A stretch of 64,000 nucleotides of DNA from Paenibacillus sp. G2S3 (GCF_030123105.1 NZ_CP126095.1:2604001-2668000), one strand, 5' to 3'. Positions 17,098 to 26,187 are shown, counted from the stretch's first letter. The notes: generated by a model not told the origin, from the letters alone. Program-made: numbers and translations.

Positions 17098-17586
17098 ATG
17101 AGCACAAAGAAATTGGCAGCCACCCTAATCGCAGGGCTGTTGCTTCTGCCGGGAATCGCAATAGGTGCGCCTGACAACAACGGAACGGTGATCCAGTCTA
17201 ATGGAAAGCTGCTCTCAGCCATGCCTTTGCCAGCCCCGGAGTCTAAACGAATCATATTGCCTTCTGCATTTCAAGCGGCTGAGCTATATGGATTCGGTTT
17301 GCTGCACCGGAACGCGTCGATTCAATATTCGATCTTTTCCAAGGAGCTCAAAAAGGTTATGTATCCGCAGTTTGTTGAACTGAATTGGGTAACGGGCGTA
17401 TCCAGTCCGTGGATTACAAAGTACGAGGTTACTAAAGAAACAGTAATTAACCCGAATTCAGAGGTCATAGAAATGCGCATAGATTCCGCAACCTCAAATG
17501 GTCCAGAACCATCCATGCTACTGACGATCTCACTTGTTAAAGACCATAATAGCTGGGTGATTACCGGAGTGAAGCCGAATCCTTAA
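17098..17586 (+). CDS. secreted protein, function unknown
   Basis: 162 residues from ATG 17098 (GAGGTGAT upstream). Residues 1-27 form a signal peptide ending near GIAIGA. The mature part has an N-terminal linker and a compact domain of about 110 residues with alternating strands ending in SWVITGVKPNP, a shape reminiscent of NTF2-like domains, though that is only an impression. No cysteine, no catalytic motif. Single gene with a strong bidirectional terminator. Confidence 0.65.
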   Translation: MSTKKLAATLIAGLLLLPGIAIGAPDNNGTVIQSNGKLLSAMPLPAPESKRIILPSAFQAAELYGFGLLHRNASIQYSIFSKELKKVMYPQFVELNWVTGVSSPWITKYEVTKETVINPNSEVIEMRIDSATSNGPEPSMLLTISLVKDHNSWVITGVKPNP

Positions 17587-17605
17587 ATGTCATGGGGAGA
17601 ATTGT

Positions 17606-17655
17606 AAAAAGAGCAAGCGTAGTAGGGAAGTTTCCCTTACGCTTGCTCTTTTTTA
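17606..17655 (+). terminator. strong intrinsic terminator
   Basis: AAAAAGAGCAAGCGTA pairs with TACGCTTGCTCTTTTTT with an inner GGGAA/TTCCC stem, so the hairpin is nearly perfect and works on both strands. Confidence 0.92.
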
Positions 17656-18036
17656 TAAGATTTGAAGCACTAGCGATCAACTGCACGCATGTCTCATCAT
17701 AAACAATTACCGTACGCTGATGACCACTCAAAAAGTATCGCTTTACTCGAATATTGCGGACCGTATTGCAGTTATTTTCACTTTTTAGCTCATTTTGCAA
17801 GGAATACGGACCGTATAGCTCTTATTCCCCTTCAATTCCGCATTATTGGAGCAATTTTAGGTGAATAGCTGCGTCTGAGTCCGATAGCTTCGCTAATTTG
17901 CTGGATATTTGAAAATAAGGTCTCCTCGGTCCGACCAGTGCTTTGATTTATCCACAGCCACTAAGTTTACATCAAAGGCGTACAATGACCTGGTGAAGTA
18001 TTTCACTACTGACTGAAATATTTCGTTAGAACGTCT
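17656..18036. repeat. gene-free gap with CGGAC/GTCCG repeats (locus B)
   Basis: No credible gene. It holds CGGACCGTATTGCAGTTATT (17757-17776), a second CGGACCGTATAGCTCTTATT (17807-17826), then inverted units CTGAGTCCGATAGC (17875-17888) and AAAATAAGGTCTCCTCGGTC (17912-17931). These share the core and spacing of locus A and locus C. Confidence 0.6.
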
Positions 18037-18894
18037 CTAATCTCTACCCGCCTTGACCATCAATTCCGCCATCATTTTTGGCTCGGTTCGGACAGTGGTC
18101 ATATGATCACCTTTGCCCTCGATGAAGCGGAACACACCCAAATGACTGGACTGAGTCGGGTGAAATCCATATGGGCCTTGTGGGATAGCCGTGTCTTCCG
18201 TCAAATAAAGATAACTTTTAGGGATTTTGAGACTGTAGAATTTCTTTAGATCCAGCTTTTCAAATAGTGGAGTAGCCGGCTCGGGTGGAGCTTGTTTATA
18301 AAAGGCTTTTGCTTCCACAAGACTGGCAGTGTTGACGAATGTATCCCGGAAGAGCGGAAATGGGAGCGTGATAGTGTTATTACCAGAAGCGTCTCTTAGC
18401 TGTTCAAAGGATTTAAGTGACTCAGCAGGAAACTGATCCGCCACACTTTGCCCGTCAAGCGGCGCGAAGGCATCGAAGAACACGATCCGCTTGATCCGAT
18501 CAGGTACTTCCTGGGCAACCGTTTGAATGACTGATCCCCCAAAGCTATGTCCGAGCAGAATAAAATTCTTCAAGTCTTTTTGTTTGATATAGTCGACAAG
18601 GGACTTCGTGATTTGCGCATGTGTTACGTTATTATTCTTATCCGCGCCATGTCCGGCATATTCCGGTGTATAGACAGTGTGCCCTAACTTACGAAGCTCG
18701 GCTGCTGTTTCATCCCAAAAACCTGCTGTAGCCCAAGAGCCATGAATCAGAACAAAGGTTAATGGAGTCTGTTTGGTAGAGGATTTGTGGTCAGCGGCTG
18801 CAACCGTGGAGTGTTGATTCAAAGGCTGCAACCCCATAATGGTGAAGAGAGAGATACATAACGCTAATACTATTTTAGTGTGAATTGATTTCAT
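18037..18894 (-). CDS. secreted alpha/beta hydrolase
   Basis: 285 residues with a signal peptide (1-34). LIHGSWATAGFW carries the oxyanion segment, Ser117 lies in LLGHSFGG, the acid is probably Asp in YLTEDTAIP, and the histidine in GKGDHMTT. The arrangement resembles plant salicylate-binding/methylesterase-like and EstC-type hydrolases, which act on small esters. CAGGAGG precedes ATG 18894 at good spacing. Single gene facing a repeat-bearing gap. Confidence 0.87.
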   Translation of the reverse strand: MKSIHTKIVLALCISLFTIMGLQPLNQHSTVAAADHKSSTKQTPLTFVLIHGSWATAGFWDETAAELRKLGHTVYTPEYAGHGADKNNNVTHAQITKSLVDYIKQKDLKNFILLGHSFGGSVIQTVAQEVPDRIKRIVFFDAFAPLDGQSVADQFPAESLKSFEQLRDASGNNTITLPFPLFRDTFVNTASLVEAKAFYKQAPPEPATPLFEKLDLKKFYSLKIPKSYLYLTEDTAIPQGPYGFHPTQSSHLGVFRFIEGKGDHMTTVRTEPKMMAELMVKAGRD

Positions 18895-19066
18895 ACTTTG
18901 CCTCCTGTGTAGTGTGAGAATTTAACACTTTAGAGGATGCCCCGTTTAACAGGGAAAGATGAATTTTTATTGGATTCAGTGTATCTCCAGCACCTAGGCA
19001 TAGGCAAACGCATATGTTGTTCTAGGAAATCAAAAATTTACAGGAACAGAAGGGTAGGAATAAACA

Positions 19067-19921
19067 GTGACTTCATACATGGATTATACGTCCCCTGATA
19101 CACAATTTACGTTCGATGTGAACACTAATACTCTATTTAAAAAGGATGCCAACAACTACATTAATTTGCTATCGATTAAGCAGTTGAACACACTGGAGAA
19201 TATTTCGCTCCTAGATATTTTTCTTAGTAAATCGAATGTGGTGGAGCCTCATTATCATCAAAATGCGGCAGAGCTTGTCTATTGTATCTGTGGATCAGCA
19301 GTAGTGTCTATACTCAATCCGTTTACAAATGAACTTCTTCATTTCCCAATATGTCCAGGTCAAGTGGCGAATGTGCCGCAAGGCTGGTGGCATTATGAGG
19401 TGGCAACCGTCGATAATACACATTTGCTCGCGATTTTTGATGCACCTATTCCAGAGGTCATATTAGGTTCGGATCTCCTGAGTAAAACCCCTGCAAATGT
19501 ATTGGCCCATACTTACTGTTTGAATGAAGCCTTGGTTAAGGAAGCGTTAGCTCCTATTAAACCGGGCACCTTTATCGGCCCACCTGCCGACTGCTGTGAG
19601 GAAGATAAAGTAAAGGGAGTCAATAATATGGCCCCAAATATGGCTCCTAATATGAAACCAAATATGGCTCCAAATATGAATATGCATGCAAATATGAAAC
19701 AAAACATGCAGCCTAACATGCATCCGAACATGCAGCCATATGCTCATATGCAAGCTCAGCCCATACCCATAGCTTCACAAATGCCTCCAGCGACGCAAGC
19801 ATTTAATTATCAGCCTTACCCAATGCAAGGATACTACACTCAAGGCTATGAACAGCACTTTCGCCAACAGCCTTATGTACAACAACAGCCGAATTATCAA
19901 TACTCAAATAATCAAGAGTAA
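19067..19921 (+). CDS. cupin protein with Met/Asn/Pro-rich repeat tail
   Basis: 284 residues from GTG 19067, with AGGGTAGGA upstream. The N-terminal cupin domain (about 25-135) has His62, His64 and Glu69 in PHYHQNAAE and His109 in PQGWWHYE, so a metal site is likely. After residue 170 the sequence turns into short repeats of N-M-(A/K/Q/H)-P (about 186-225) and then a Gln/Tyr/Pro-rich tail. The tail resembles spore or surface proteins of Bacillales, which is inference. No signal peptide. It shares a terminator with the convergent reductase. Confidence 0.8.
   Translation: MTSYMDYTSPDTQFTFDVNTNTLFKKDANNYINLLSIKQLNTLENISLLDIFLSKSNVVEPHYHQNAAELVYCICGSAVVSILNPFTNELLHFPICPGQVANVPQGWWHYEVATVDNTHLLAIFDAPIPEVILGSDLLSKTPANVLAHTYCLNEALVKEALAPIKPGTFIGPPADCCEEDKVKGVNNMAPNMAPNMKPNMAPNMNMHANMKQNMQPNMHPNMQPYAHMQAQPIPIASQMPPATQAFNYQPYPMQGYYTQGYEQHFRQQPYVQQQPNYQYSNNQE
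19622..19738 (+). repeat. coding repeat of 12-15 bases (Asn-Met-X-Pro)
   Basis: Tandem AATATGGCTCC-like and AACATGCAGCC-like units encode NMAP, NMKP, NMQP and NMHP in the tail of the cupin protein. Confidence 0.8.
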
Positions 19922-19923
19922 CA

Positions 19924-19960
19924 ACAAAAAACCTCCTGAGATTAACTCTCTCGGGAGGTT
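19924..19960. terminator. bidirectional terminator between cupin and reductase genes
   Basis: AACCTCC (19930-19936) pairs with GGAGGTT (19954-19960); the minus strand reads into seven T, the plus strand into TTTA. Confidence 0.75.
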
Positions 19961-19973
19961 TACTTGGTATGGC

Positions 19974-20969
19974 TTAAGATAAACGGACAAGCACTCTGCC
20001 TCGTGTGTTTCCTTGCAGAATATCTTCCAATGCTTGTGGCAGTTCATTTAAGGTTACTTCACGATCTACAAGGTTCTCAAGCTGTGCAGGCTTCAAATCA
20101 GTCGCCATCCGTGCCCACACCTTTTCGCGTAGCTCGGCAGGGCACTCTACGGAATCAATACCGAGCAGGTTAACTCCCCGAAGAATAAAGGGAAGAACGG
20201 TAGTTGGAACAGAAGTACCACCGGTCAGGCCGCTTGCAGTAACGGAACCTCTGTAGGAGATTTTACTCAAAATCGATGCAAGTGAGTTTCCGCCAACGGA
20301 ATCTACAGCACCTTGCCAAAGCTGTTTCTCTAATGGTTTGCTAGATCCACCCGTAACCTCTTCGCGTGAAATGACTTCTTCCGCACCCAGAGCTTTTAGA
20401 TATTCGTTAGCTTCCGCATTACCAGTGCTGGCGACTACGCTATAGCCGTTTGTACTAAGCATGGCGATAGCCGAACCACCCACACCGCCGGTCGCTCCCG
20501 TTACGAGCACTTTGCCTTTATCCGGTGATAAGTCATTGTCTTCTAACGCTTGAATGGACAAGGCTGCAGTTAATCCAGCTGTACCATAGATCATGGCTTC
20601 TCTTAGTGTAAGTCCTTCTGGAAGAGGGGTAATCCAAGCAGCAGGAATACGTGCATATTCGCTAAACCCTCCAAAGTGAGAGACACCCATACCATATCCT
20701 GTTGCAATGACTTGCTGTCCTTTATGGAACCGATCGTCAGTGGAAGACACCACAATACCGGATAAGTCGATGCCTGGAATAAAAGGGTAGGATCTTACAA
20801 TTTTCCCGTTAGGGATACTGGCCAAACCGTCTTTATAGTTCACACTGGAGTATGCAACCTTTATTAAGACTTCTCCAGCGGGTAGATCTTCTAAGGTAAC
20901 TGGTTTAACAGCGACGGAGAACAAAGATTCTGTTTTGTCGACAACCAAGGCTTGAAATGATTCTGTCAT
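19974..20969 (-). CDS. yhfP: YhdH/YhfP-family NADPH-dependent oxidoreductase (acrylyl-CoA reductase-like)
   Basis: 331 residues from ATG 20969, with AAGGAG nine bases upstream. This is a zinc-free medium-chain dehydrogenase: N-terminal GroES-like fold with SSVNYKDGLA and PFIPGIDLSG, then the NADPH site VLVTGATGGVGG. These features are typical of YhdH/YhfP proteins, which reduce acryloyl-CoA or quinone-like enones. Single gene. It is divergent from a GNAT gene. Confidence 0.88.
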   Translation of the reverse strand: MTESFQALVVDKTESLFSVAVKPVTLEDLPAGEVLIKVAYSSVNYKDGLASIPNGKIVRSYPFIPGIDLSGIVVSSTDDRFHKGQQVIATGYGMGVSHFGGFSEYARIPAAWITPLPEGLTLREAMIYGTAGLTAALSIQALEDNDLSPDKGKVLVTGATGGVGGSAIAMLSTNGYSVVASTGNAEANEYLKALGAEEVISREEVTGGSSKPLEKQLWQGAVDSVGGNSLASILSKISYRGSVTASGLTGGTSVPTTVLPFILRGVNLLGIDSVECPAELREKVWARMATDLKPAQLENLVDREVTLNELPQALEDILQGNTRGRVLVRLS

Positions 20970-21193
20970 AAGTGTAAGCTCCTTCAACTACGTTATAGGT
21001 GAGACATGTATATAATATTCATTCTGCCCAATTAACTTGTCATTGTCTATGATATAACGCAAGTGAGGCTCAGTGAAGGACTTTTTAAATGTGTATTGCA
21101 ACATTATAATCAAACTCTCCATGTTATTTGTGCAGTGGACATGTTAAGTTCAGACTGCTGATACATAACTTGTTTTTGAGGGAGAATTGTTGA

Positions 21194-21694
21194 ATGTCTA
21201 TTATAAAATTAATTCGTGAACATGAGATCGAGCCGTATTTGGATCTCTTAGCAGAGGTTGAGCATATCCATTTGGATAGAAACAATCCTAACCATGAGCA
21301 GTGGCTGAGACGCCGTATACAATCACATTTTGAGCGGGGGGCATTGTTTTATGCCTATCATGAGAATGAACAATGCGATGCTTTTGGTATTGTTGCCGTT
21401 TTGCATGAGGAGGCACCGATTGGTATTCCCGCGCTTGGCGCAAGAGCCGAAGTCCTAGACATTGGAGTAAGTAAAGAAAATCGTAGAAAAGGAATAGGAG
21501 GTATTTTACTACAGCATGTAGAAAAGGTTGTTAAGAGTAGGGGAGCTTACTGTTTACTTATGCTGACCTATGCAGAAGATTATGATGTGATCGCTTTTTA
21601 CGGTAAAAATGGCTTTGTGCCCGTTGCTACGATCCCTGATGTATTTGGTCCTGGTGCCGAAGGGAATACTATATTAAGAAAAATACTAAGGTGA
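21194..21694 (+). CDS. GNAT family N-acetyltransferase
   Basis: 166 residues. The acetyl-CoA binding signature is seen in LDIGVSKENRRKGIGGILLQ (R/Q-X-X-G-X-G/A), followed by the C-terminal YAEDYDVIAFYGKNGF. The acceptor is unknown. GGGAGA is correctly spaced before ATG 21194. It lies between the YhfP-like reductase (divergent) and malic enzyme (same strand, 84 bases later). Confidence 0.85.
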   Translation: MSIIKLIREHEIEPYLDLLAEVEHIHLDRNNPNHEQWLRRRIQSHFERGALFYAYHENEQCDAFGIVAVLHEEAPIGIPALGARAEVLDIGVSKENRRKGIGGILLQHVEKVVKSRGAYCLLMLTYAEDYDVIAFYGKNGFVPVATIPDVFGPGAEGNTILRKILR

Positions 21695-21778
21695 TCTATT
21701 CAATAGGGTGAAAGTTTGATTAAATGGTATAGTATAGTGTATTTGAAATCTTAGGGTTGAAGAAAGAGAGGCTAATTC

Positions 21779-23197
21779 ATGGCTATTGCAACAACGATGA
21801 TTGTCAGGCTCGAAATTCGGAAATCGGTTGCTTCTTTTGGTGATGTTGCTTCAGGAATTGCCACTGCAGGTGGAGATATCGTCGCTATTGACGTGATTCG
21901 TGCAGGTAAGGATGTAACAACTCGAGATATAACAATAAACGTGCAAGATGCCTCGAATGGAGAAATGATGTCTATACTATCGAAGATGCCAGGGGTCAAA
22001 GTAATTAATGTGTCAGATCGAACATTTCTAGCTCATCTAGGCGGGAAAATTGAAATCACACCTAAAATGCCAATCAAGAATCGGGAGGATTTATCGCTGG
22101 TGTATACGCCGGGGGTTGCCCGAGTGTGTACGGCGATTGCCGAAGATCCTAATAAAGCGTATTCTTTGACGATGAAGCGGAATACAGTAGCTGTCGTTAC
22201 AGACGGTACGGCTGTGCTTGGACTAGGGGATATTGGACCGGAAGCGGCTATGCCTGTTATGGAAGGTAAGGCTATGCTGTTTAAGCAATTGGCGAACATC
22301 GATGCTTTTCCACTATGCTTAAATACGAAAGAATCAGATGAAATCATTAATATTGTAAAAGCAGTATCTCCTGGATTTGGGGGAATCAACTTAGAAGATA
22401 TCAGTTCTCCGCGCTGTTTCGAGATTGAACGTCGGCTTGCCGAAGAGCTGGATATTCCAGTATTTCATGATGATCAGCACGGTACATCTGTTGTAGTTTT
22501 GGCAGGTCTTTTGAATGCGCTTAAAGTAGTAAATAAATCTATCGAAGATGTGCGAATTGTCGTTGTGGGTATAGGTGCGGCTGGTGTGTCCATCTGTAAT
22601 ATGCTTCTGGCAGCAGGAGCTCGCAAAATCTATGCGGTAGATCGTGAAGGTGTTCTTAGAAAAGATCTTCAGTATGATAATCAGGAATGGCGGAAGCTTG
22701 CTGATGCAACTAACCCGGAAGGTATTGAAGGTGGACTGACGGAGGTTATGCAGGGAGCAGATGTCTTTATTGGGGTGTCACGTGGTGGAATTCTATCCGT
22801 CGATCATCTCAAGAGCATGGCCAGCGATAACATTGTGTTTGCAATGGCTAATCCGACACCGGAGATTGATCCAGAATTGGCCGAGCCTTTTGTTCGCGTG
22901 TTAGCGACAGGTAGAAGTGACTATCCGAATCAGATCAACAATGTGCTGTGTTTTCCGGGTATCTTCCGTGGTGCACTGGATTGCAGAGCAAAAACAGTGA
23001 ATCTTGAAATGAAGCTGGCTGCCGCAAAAGCGATTGCATCGGTCGTTCATCCGGATGAAGTTAATGAGCAATACGTAATCCCAAGTATTTTTAACGAAAA
23101 AGTAGTAGAGTTAGTGCGTCTGGCAGTAATCCATGCAGCTATTGCAACGGATGTGGCCCGCCGGATCCCTAAGGATATTGATAAGGATATGGAATAA
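21779..23197 (+). CDS. NAD-dependent malic enzyme with N-terminal ACT-like domain
   Basis: 472 residues. Residues 1-80 form an ACT-like regulatory domain (IVRLEIRKSV...MPGVKVINVSDRTF), followed by the malic enzyme: the malate/metal site around LVYTPGVARVC and GPEAAMPVMEGK, PVFHDDQHGTS, and the NAD site VVVGIGAAGVS. It oxidatively decarboxylates malate to pyruvate. The core without the ACT part matches the approximately 400-residue bacterial short form. GAGAGG precedes ATG 21779. A weak hairpin terminator follows. Confidence 0.92.
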   Translation: MAIATTMIVRLEIRKSVASFGDVASGIATAGGDIVAIDVIRAGKDVTTRDITINVQDASNGEMMSILSKMPGVKVINVSDRTFLAHLGGKIEITPKMPIKNREDLSLVYTPGVARVCTAIAEDPNKAYSLTMKRNTVAVVTDGTAVLGLGDIGPEAAMPVMEGKAMLFKQLANIDAFPLCLNTKESDEIINIVKAVSPGFGGINLEDISSPRCFEIERRLAEELDIPVFHDDQHGTSVVVLAGLLNALKVVNKSIEDVRIVVVGIGAAGVSICNMLLAAGARKIYAVDREGVLRKDLQYDNQEWRKLADATNPEGIEGGLTEVMQGADVFIGVSRGGILSVDHLKSMASDNIVFAMANPTPEIDPELAEPFVRVLATGRSDYPNQINNVLCFPGIFRGALDCRAKTVNLEMKLAAAKAIASVVHPDEVNEQYVIPSIFNEKVVELVRLAVIHAAIATDVARRIPKDIDKDME

Positions 23198-23211
23198 AAG
23201 CGATACTATAA

Positions 23212-23250
23212 ATGGACTGCTCTGCTTTGTGAGAGAGTGGTCTATTTTTT
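23212..23250 (+). terminator. probable terminator of the malic enzyme gene
   Basis: GGACTGCTCT pairs with AGAGTGGTC(T) including G-U pairs, followed by TATTTTTT. Confidence 0.55.
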
Positions 23251-23356
23251 ATACATTGACACGTAACTAAGAGTCGTATCATAATTAGGGCTAAAAGTAT
23301 TTATTCCCATTTTAGTAAAGTGGCTGATATAATTACAATAATGTATGAGATGTAGA

Positions 23357-23388
23357 AAGGGCATCCAAGTGGGTGCCCTTAAATTTTG
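23357..23388 (+). terminator. hairpin upstream of the kinase gene
   Basis: AAGGGCATCC pairs with GGGTGCCCTT around AAGT, followed by AAATTTT. It is either a weak terminator or a leader hairpin of the kinase transcript. Confidence 0.45.
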
Positions 23389-23444
23389 CCTCTAGAGAGG
23401 GTAGTATCCAAAAAAGGGTTAAATAATTTAGAAGTGGTGAATTC

Positions 23445-24674
23445 ATGAAAGAGTTTTACAGTCAGGTGAATCGAAAAATCTATTACATTGTAATGTTATT
23501 AAACATTGCCCTTATGATATCTGGATTAATACTGTCTACAACAGAATTAAATGGGATTAGATTTGGATACATTGTACATTTTTTTTGTGTGTTGATTCTA
23601 TCCATTTGTTTATGGATCTATCCTAAGTATGAAACATATACTTTTAGGAAGATCATCATTCTTTTTGGATTTGCTTACTTCTATACGCTTTTCTTTTTAT
23701 ATCCTCAAACTTGGACCACCTATATTTTGATTTGTCTTATTCCGGCACTTTCTATCCTATTTTTCGATTTAAAATTGTTCTACTTTTCCTTTATTATAAA
23801 TGGGATATTAATGGTAATTACTTTTACTTATGTCATCTTTATTGATAAAGGTGAATTATATACTTATTTACATCATGACATTATAGGCAACGTCATAAAT
23901 ATAATAGCTGTTCAAGTGTTATTATTTTTCATTTTCCATTTATCATTTAAGCGGATGAAAAAGCAGCAACTGTATTATGAACAATTACAGCAATCCGAGC
24001 GTTTAAAGATGGTAGGACAATTAACAGCTGCTGTTGCGCATGAAATCCGAAATCCAATAACTGTGGTTAGAGGTTTTTTGCAATTGTTCAAAGAAGACGC
24101 TTCATTTGATGATTCTAAAAAAAGTAAGTTCAACTTAATGATAGATGAATTAAACACAGTAGAACAGATTATCTCCCAATTTCTAACCTTATCCAAACCA
24201 AATGGAGATCAAAGACTAGAGAAAGTGGATGTGAAGGAGGTTCTTCAAAGTGTTACGAGTCTGCTTCATTCCTATGCCATGCTATCTGATAATCAAATCG
24301 ATATAAGGGTAGAGGAAGACTGCTTTATTTCCATTAATAAAATTGAGTTTAAGCAGTTACTTATTAATATTATAAAAAATGCACTAGAAGCTTCGGATGT
24401 AGGGAAATCCGTCTCAGTTATAGCAAATAGAAATAATAATTTTATCGAGATTATGATCACCGATGAAGGAAGTGGAATGTCCGAGGCGGAGGTTAAGTCG
24501 CTGGGCACACCTTTTTATTCATTAAAAAGTAATGGAACTGGTTTAGGGCTAATGATTTGCTTTAATATTGTAGAAAAATATGCTGGGGAAATTTATTATA
24601 ATAGCTCTAAAGGTAAGGGGACAACAGTTACAATTCGCTTTTTATCAGAATCAGGAGGGATCTATAATGATTAA
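23445..24674 (+). CDS. orphan membrane histidine kinase, KinB-like
   Basis: 409 residues. Six hydrophobic helices fill residues 10-168 with very short loops and no large sensor domain, as in KinB and other sporulation kinases. The HisKA region has H199 in VAHEIRNPIT, then the ATPase: N-box NIIKNALEAS, G1 DEGSGMS and G2 GTGLGL. No response regulator is adjacent, which fits a kinase feeding a phosphorelay such as Spo0F, but that is inference. Its 3' end overlaps a lipoprotein gene by 8 bases, suggesting coupling. Confidence 0.85.
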   Translation: MKEFYSQVNRKIYYIVMLLNIALMISGLILSTTELNGIRFGYIVHFFCVLILSICLWIYPKYETYTFRKIIILFGFAYFYTLFFLYPQTWTTYILICLIPALSILFFDLKLFYFSFIINGILMVITFTYVIFIDKGELYTYLHHDIIGNVINIIAVQVLLFFIFHLSFKRMKKQQLYYEQLQQSERLKMVGQLTAAVAHEIRNPITVVRGFLQLFKEDASFDDSKKSKFNLMIDELNTVEQIISQFLTLSKPNGDQRLEKVDVKEVLQSVTSLLHSYAMLSDNQIDIRVEEDCFISINKIEFKQLLINIIKNALEASDVGKSVSVIANRNNNFIEIMITDEGSGMSEAEVKSLGTPFYSLKSNGTGLGLMICFNIVEKYAGEIYYNSSKGKGTTVTIRFLSESGGIYND

Positions 24675-25113
24675 GAAGTTATCCGCACTGATACTGTCTG
24701 GAATGATGATCGTTCTTCTTGCTGCCTGCAATACAACTACGTATAAACATAACTACACCTTCTCAGGTGAAGGAGACGTTTGGTCGGCAGAATATGTTCA
24801 AAAGGCAACGGAAAAGTTCATCGATAAAAAGGGTGTAAGGTCAGATTATGAAACCTGGTTTGATTCAACCATCGAACTTAAGTATAAAGGTGAACTTACC
24901 GACCTTGATAAAATCAGTTCTTTTAAATATAGCTTCAAGGGAACATCAGGTGGAGGAAGTAAAACCTTAGAAGATGTTAAGGGAGTAAGAAAAAGTGAGT
25001 TGAAGTCCGAAAGAGCTGGAAGCGGGGCGTTTGAACATGAGGACTCGATCATTAAGGTCGTTGTTGAGTGGGATGGGCAGAAGGATGAATTTGAACTGAA
25101 GGTACGTAAATAG
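24667..25113 (+). CDS. lipoprotein, function unknown
   Basis: ATG 24667 follows AGGAGGG at ideal spacing and overlaps the kinase gene end. The 148-residue product has a lipoprotein signal peptide (MIKKLSALIL...LLAAC) with lipobox LAAC, so Cys21 is the lipidated residue. The mature part is a charged beta-rich domain of about 125 residues. Upstream in-frame codons lie inside the kinase gene and are not used. The tight overlap suggests it could work with, or inhibit, the kinase, as lipoprotein KapB-type partners do; this is inference only. Confidence 0.75.
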   Translation: MIKKLSALILSGMMIVLLAACNTTTYKHNYTFSGEGDVWSAEYVQKATEKFIDKKGVRSDYETWFDSTIELKYKGELTDLDKISSFKYSFKGTSGGGSKTLEDVKGVRKSELKSERAGSGAFEHEDSIIKVVVEWDGQKDEFELKVRK

Positions 25114-25165
25114 TGGACTATGTATGAAATAGATTCTTAAATTAAAGAAAGCAGGTTGAACATTC

Positions 25166-25609
25166 ATGGTCGTTATTAAAGAAATAGAATTGGAGTCTCT
25201 CCATGAACTTGGTGATTTATATCAGGAGCTGATGGATCAACCATCGGATCTTAATAAACTAGAAGAAGTATTTAAAGTAATTAAGGCAGATCGTCGGTAC
25301 ATATTGTTGGGCGCTTTTGTGGATGGAGAGTTAATGGGGTCTTTGATGGGGATTGTCTGTCATGACCTAGTAGGAGATTGCAAACCGTTTATGGTGATTG
25401 AGAATGTGGTAGTTTCATCGCGGGCCCGACGTCAAGGTGTGGGCAAAAAACTGATGCTCGCCATTGAAGAAATGGCTCAGGAGAAAGACTGCTTTTATAT
25501 CATTTTGGTCTCTGGAGAGAAGCGTAAGGAAGCGCATATTTTTTATGAATCGTTAGGGTATAGAGATGAGAAGGTAGAAGGATACCGAAAATATCTAAGT
25601 TCCCATTAA
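25166..25609 (+). CDS. GNAT family N-acetyltransferase
   Basis: 147 residues. IENVVVSSRARRQGVGKKLM is the acetyl-CoA binding motif A and HIFYESLGYR motif B. Substrate unknown. The start ATG 25166 has only a weak GCAGG site. The DinB gene starts 15 bases after its stop. Confidence 0.85.
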   Translation: MVVIKEIELESLHELGDLYQELMDQPSDLNKLEEVFKVIKADRRYILLGAFVDGELMGSLMGIVCHDLVGDCKPFMVIENVVVSSRARRQGVGKKLMLAIEEMAQEKDCFYIILVSGEKRKEAHIFYESLGYRDEKVEGYRKYLSSH

Positions 25610-25623
25610 AAGGAGGCCTTGAT

Positions 25624-26130
25624 CTGCAAACATTCTTTCAATATAACTGGATGGTTCGTGAACAATGGTACGAGTGGTGTGAGAGTATTTCTGAGGAAGA
25701 GCTTCTTAGGGCACGTACTGGTGGTGTAGGCAGCATATTGAAGACTCTCTTTCATATTGTTGATGTGGAGTGGAGCTGGATTCAAGTGTTGCAAGGTAAA
25801 CCAGATTTTCAGGAGGACTTTGAGCAATACAAGTCATTGCAGCTGGTAAGAGAACTGGATGCGAAATTCCGTTCCGATGTGGAGCCCTTTGTACTTTCTT
25901 GGCATGAGGGTTTGGAGTGGAATGTTTTGGAGGATCACCTTGCGGAAGGTCGGGTCGTGACTGATGCTTGGGGCGAAGTGATGCGCCATGTGATCGCTCA
26001 TGAAATTCATCATGTCGGACAGTTGTCAGTCTGGGCAAGGGAAATCGGGAAGAAGCCAGTTTCTGCTAATTTGATTGGAAAAGGGCTTATGGATAGCCTG
26101 CCTGGTAAAAGATACTCAAATGAATTATAA
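25624..26130 (+). CDS. DinB superfamily protein, probably starting at CTG
   Basis: AGGAGG (25611-25616) is seven bases from CTG 25624, and translation from there gives (M)QTFFQYNWMVREQWYEWC, the expected DinB N-terminus. The first ATG (25651) has no site and would remove the conserved first nine residues. The 168-residue protein has the four-helix DinB fold with metal-binding histidines in TLFHIVDVEWSW and AHEIHHVGQ. DinB/YfiT-like proteins are metal-dependent thiol S-transferases or unknown. CTG start is inferred. Confidence 0.8.
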   Translation: MQTFFQYNWMVREQWYEWCESISEEELLRARTGGVGSILKTLFHIVDVEWSWIQVLQGKPDFQEDFEQYKSLQLVRELDAKFRSDVEPFVLSWHEGLEWNVLEDHLAEGRVVTDAWGEVMRHVIAHEIHHVGQLSVWAREIGKKPVSANLIGKGLMDSLPGKRYSNEL

Positions 26131-26139
26131 AATTATTTT

Positions 26140-26170
26140 GGAGACTGAGTGATCAGCCTCCATTTTTCTT
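26140..26170 (+). terminator. probable terminator after the DinB gene
   Basis: GGAGACTGA pairs with TCAGCCTCC around GTGA, followed by ATTTTTC. Confidence 0.6.
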
Positions 26171-26187
26171 TAGTAAGGAGGTAGTTT

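Noticed and set aside
24580..24666. Upstream start for the lipoprotein gene inside the kinase
   Set aside because: The lipobox and the AGGAGGG site fit only ATG 24667.
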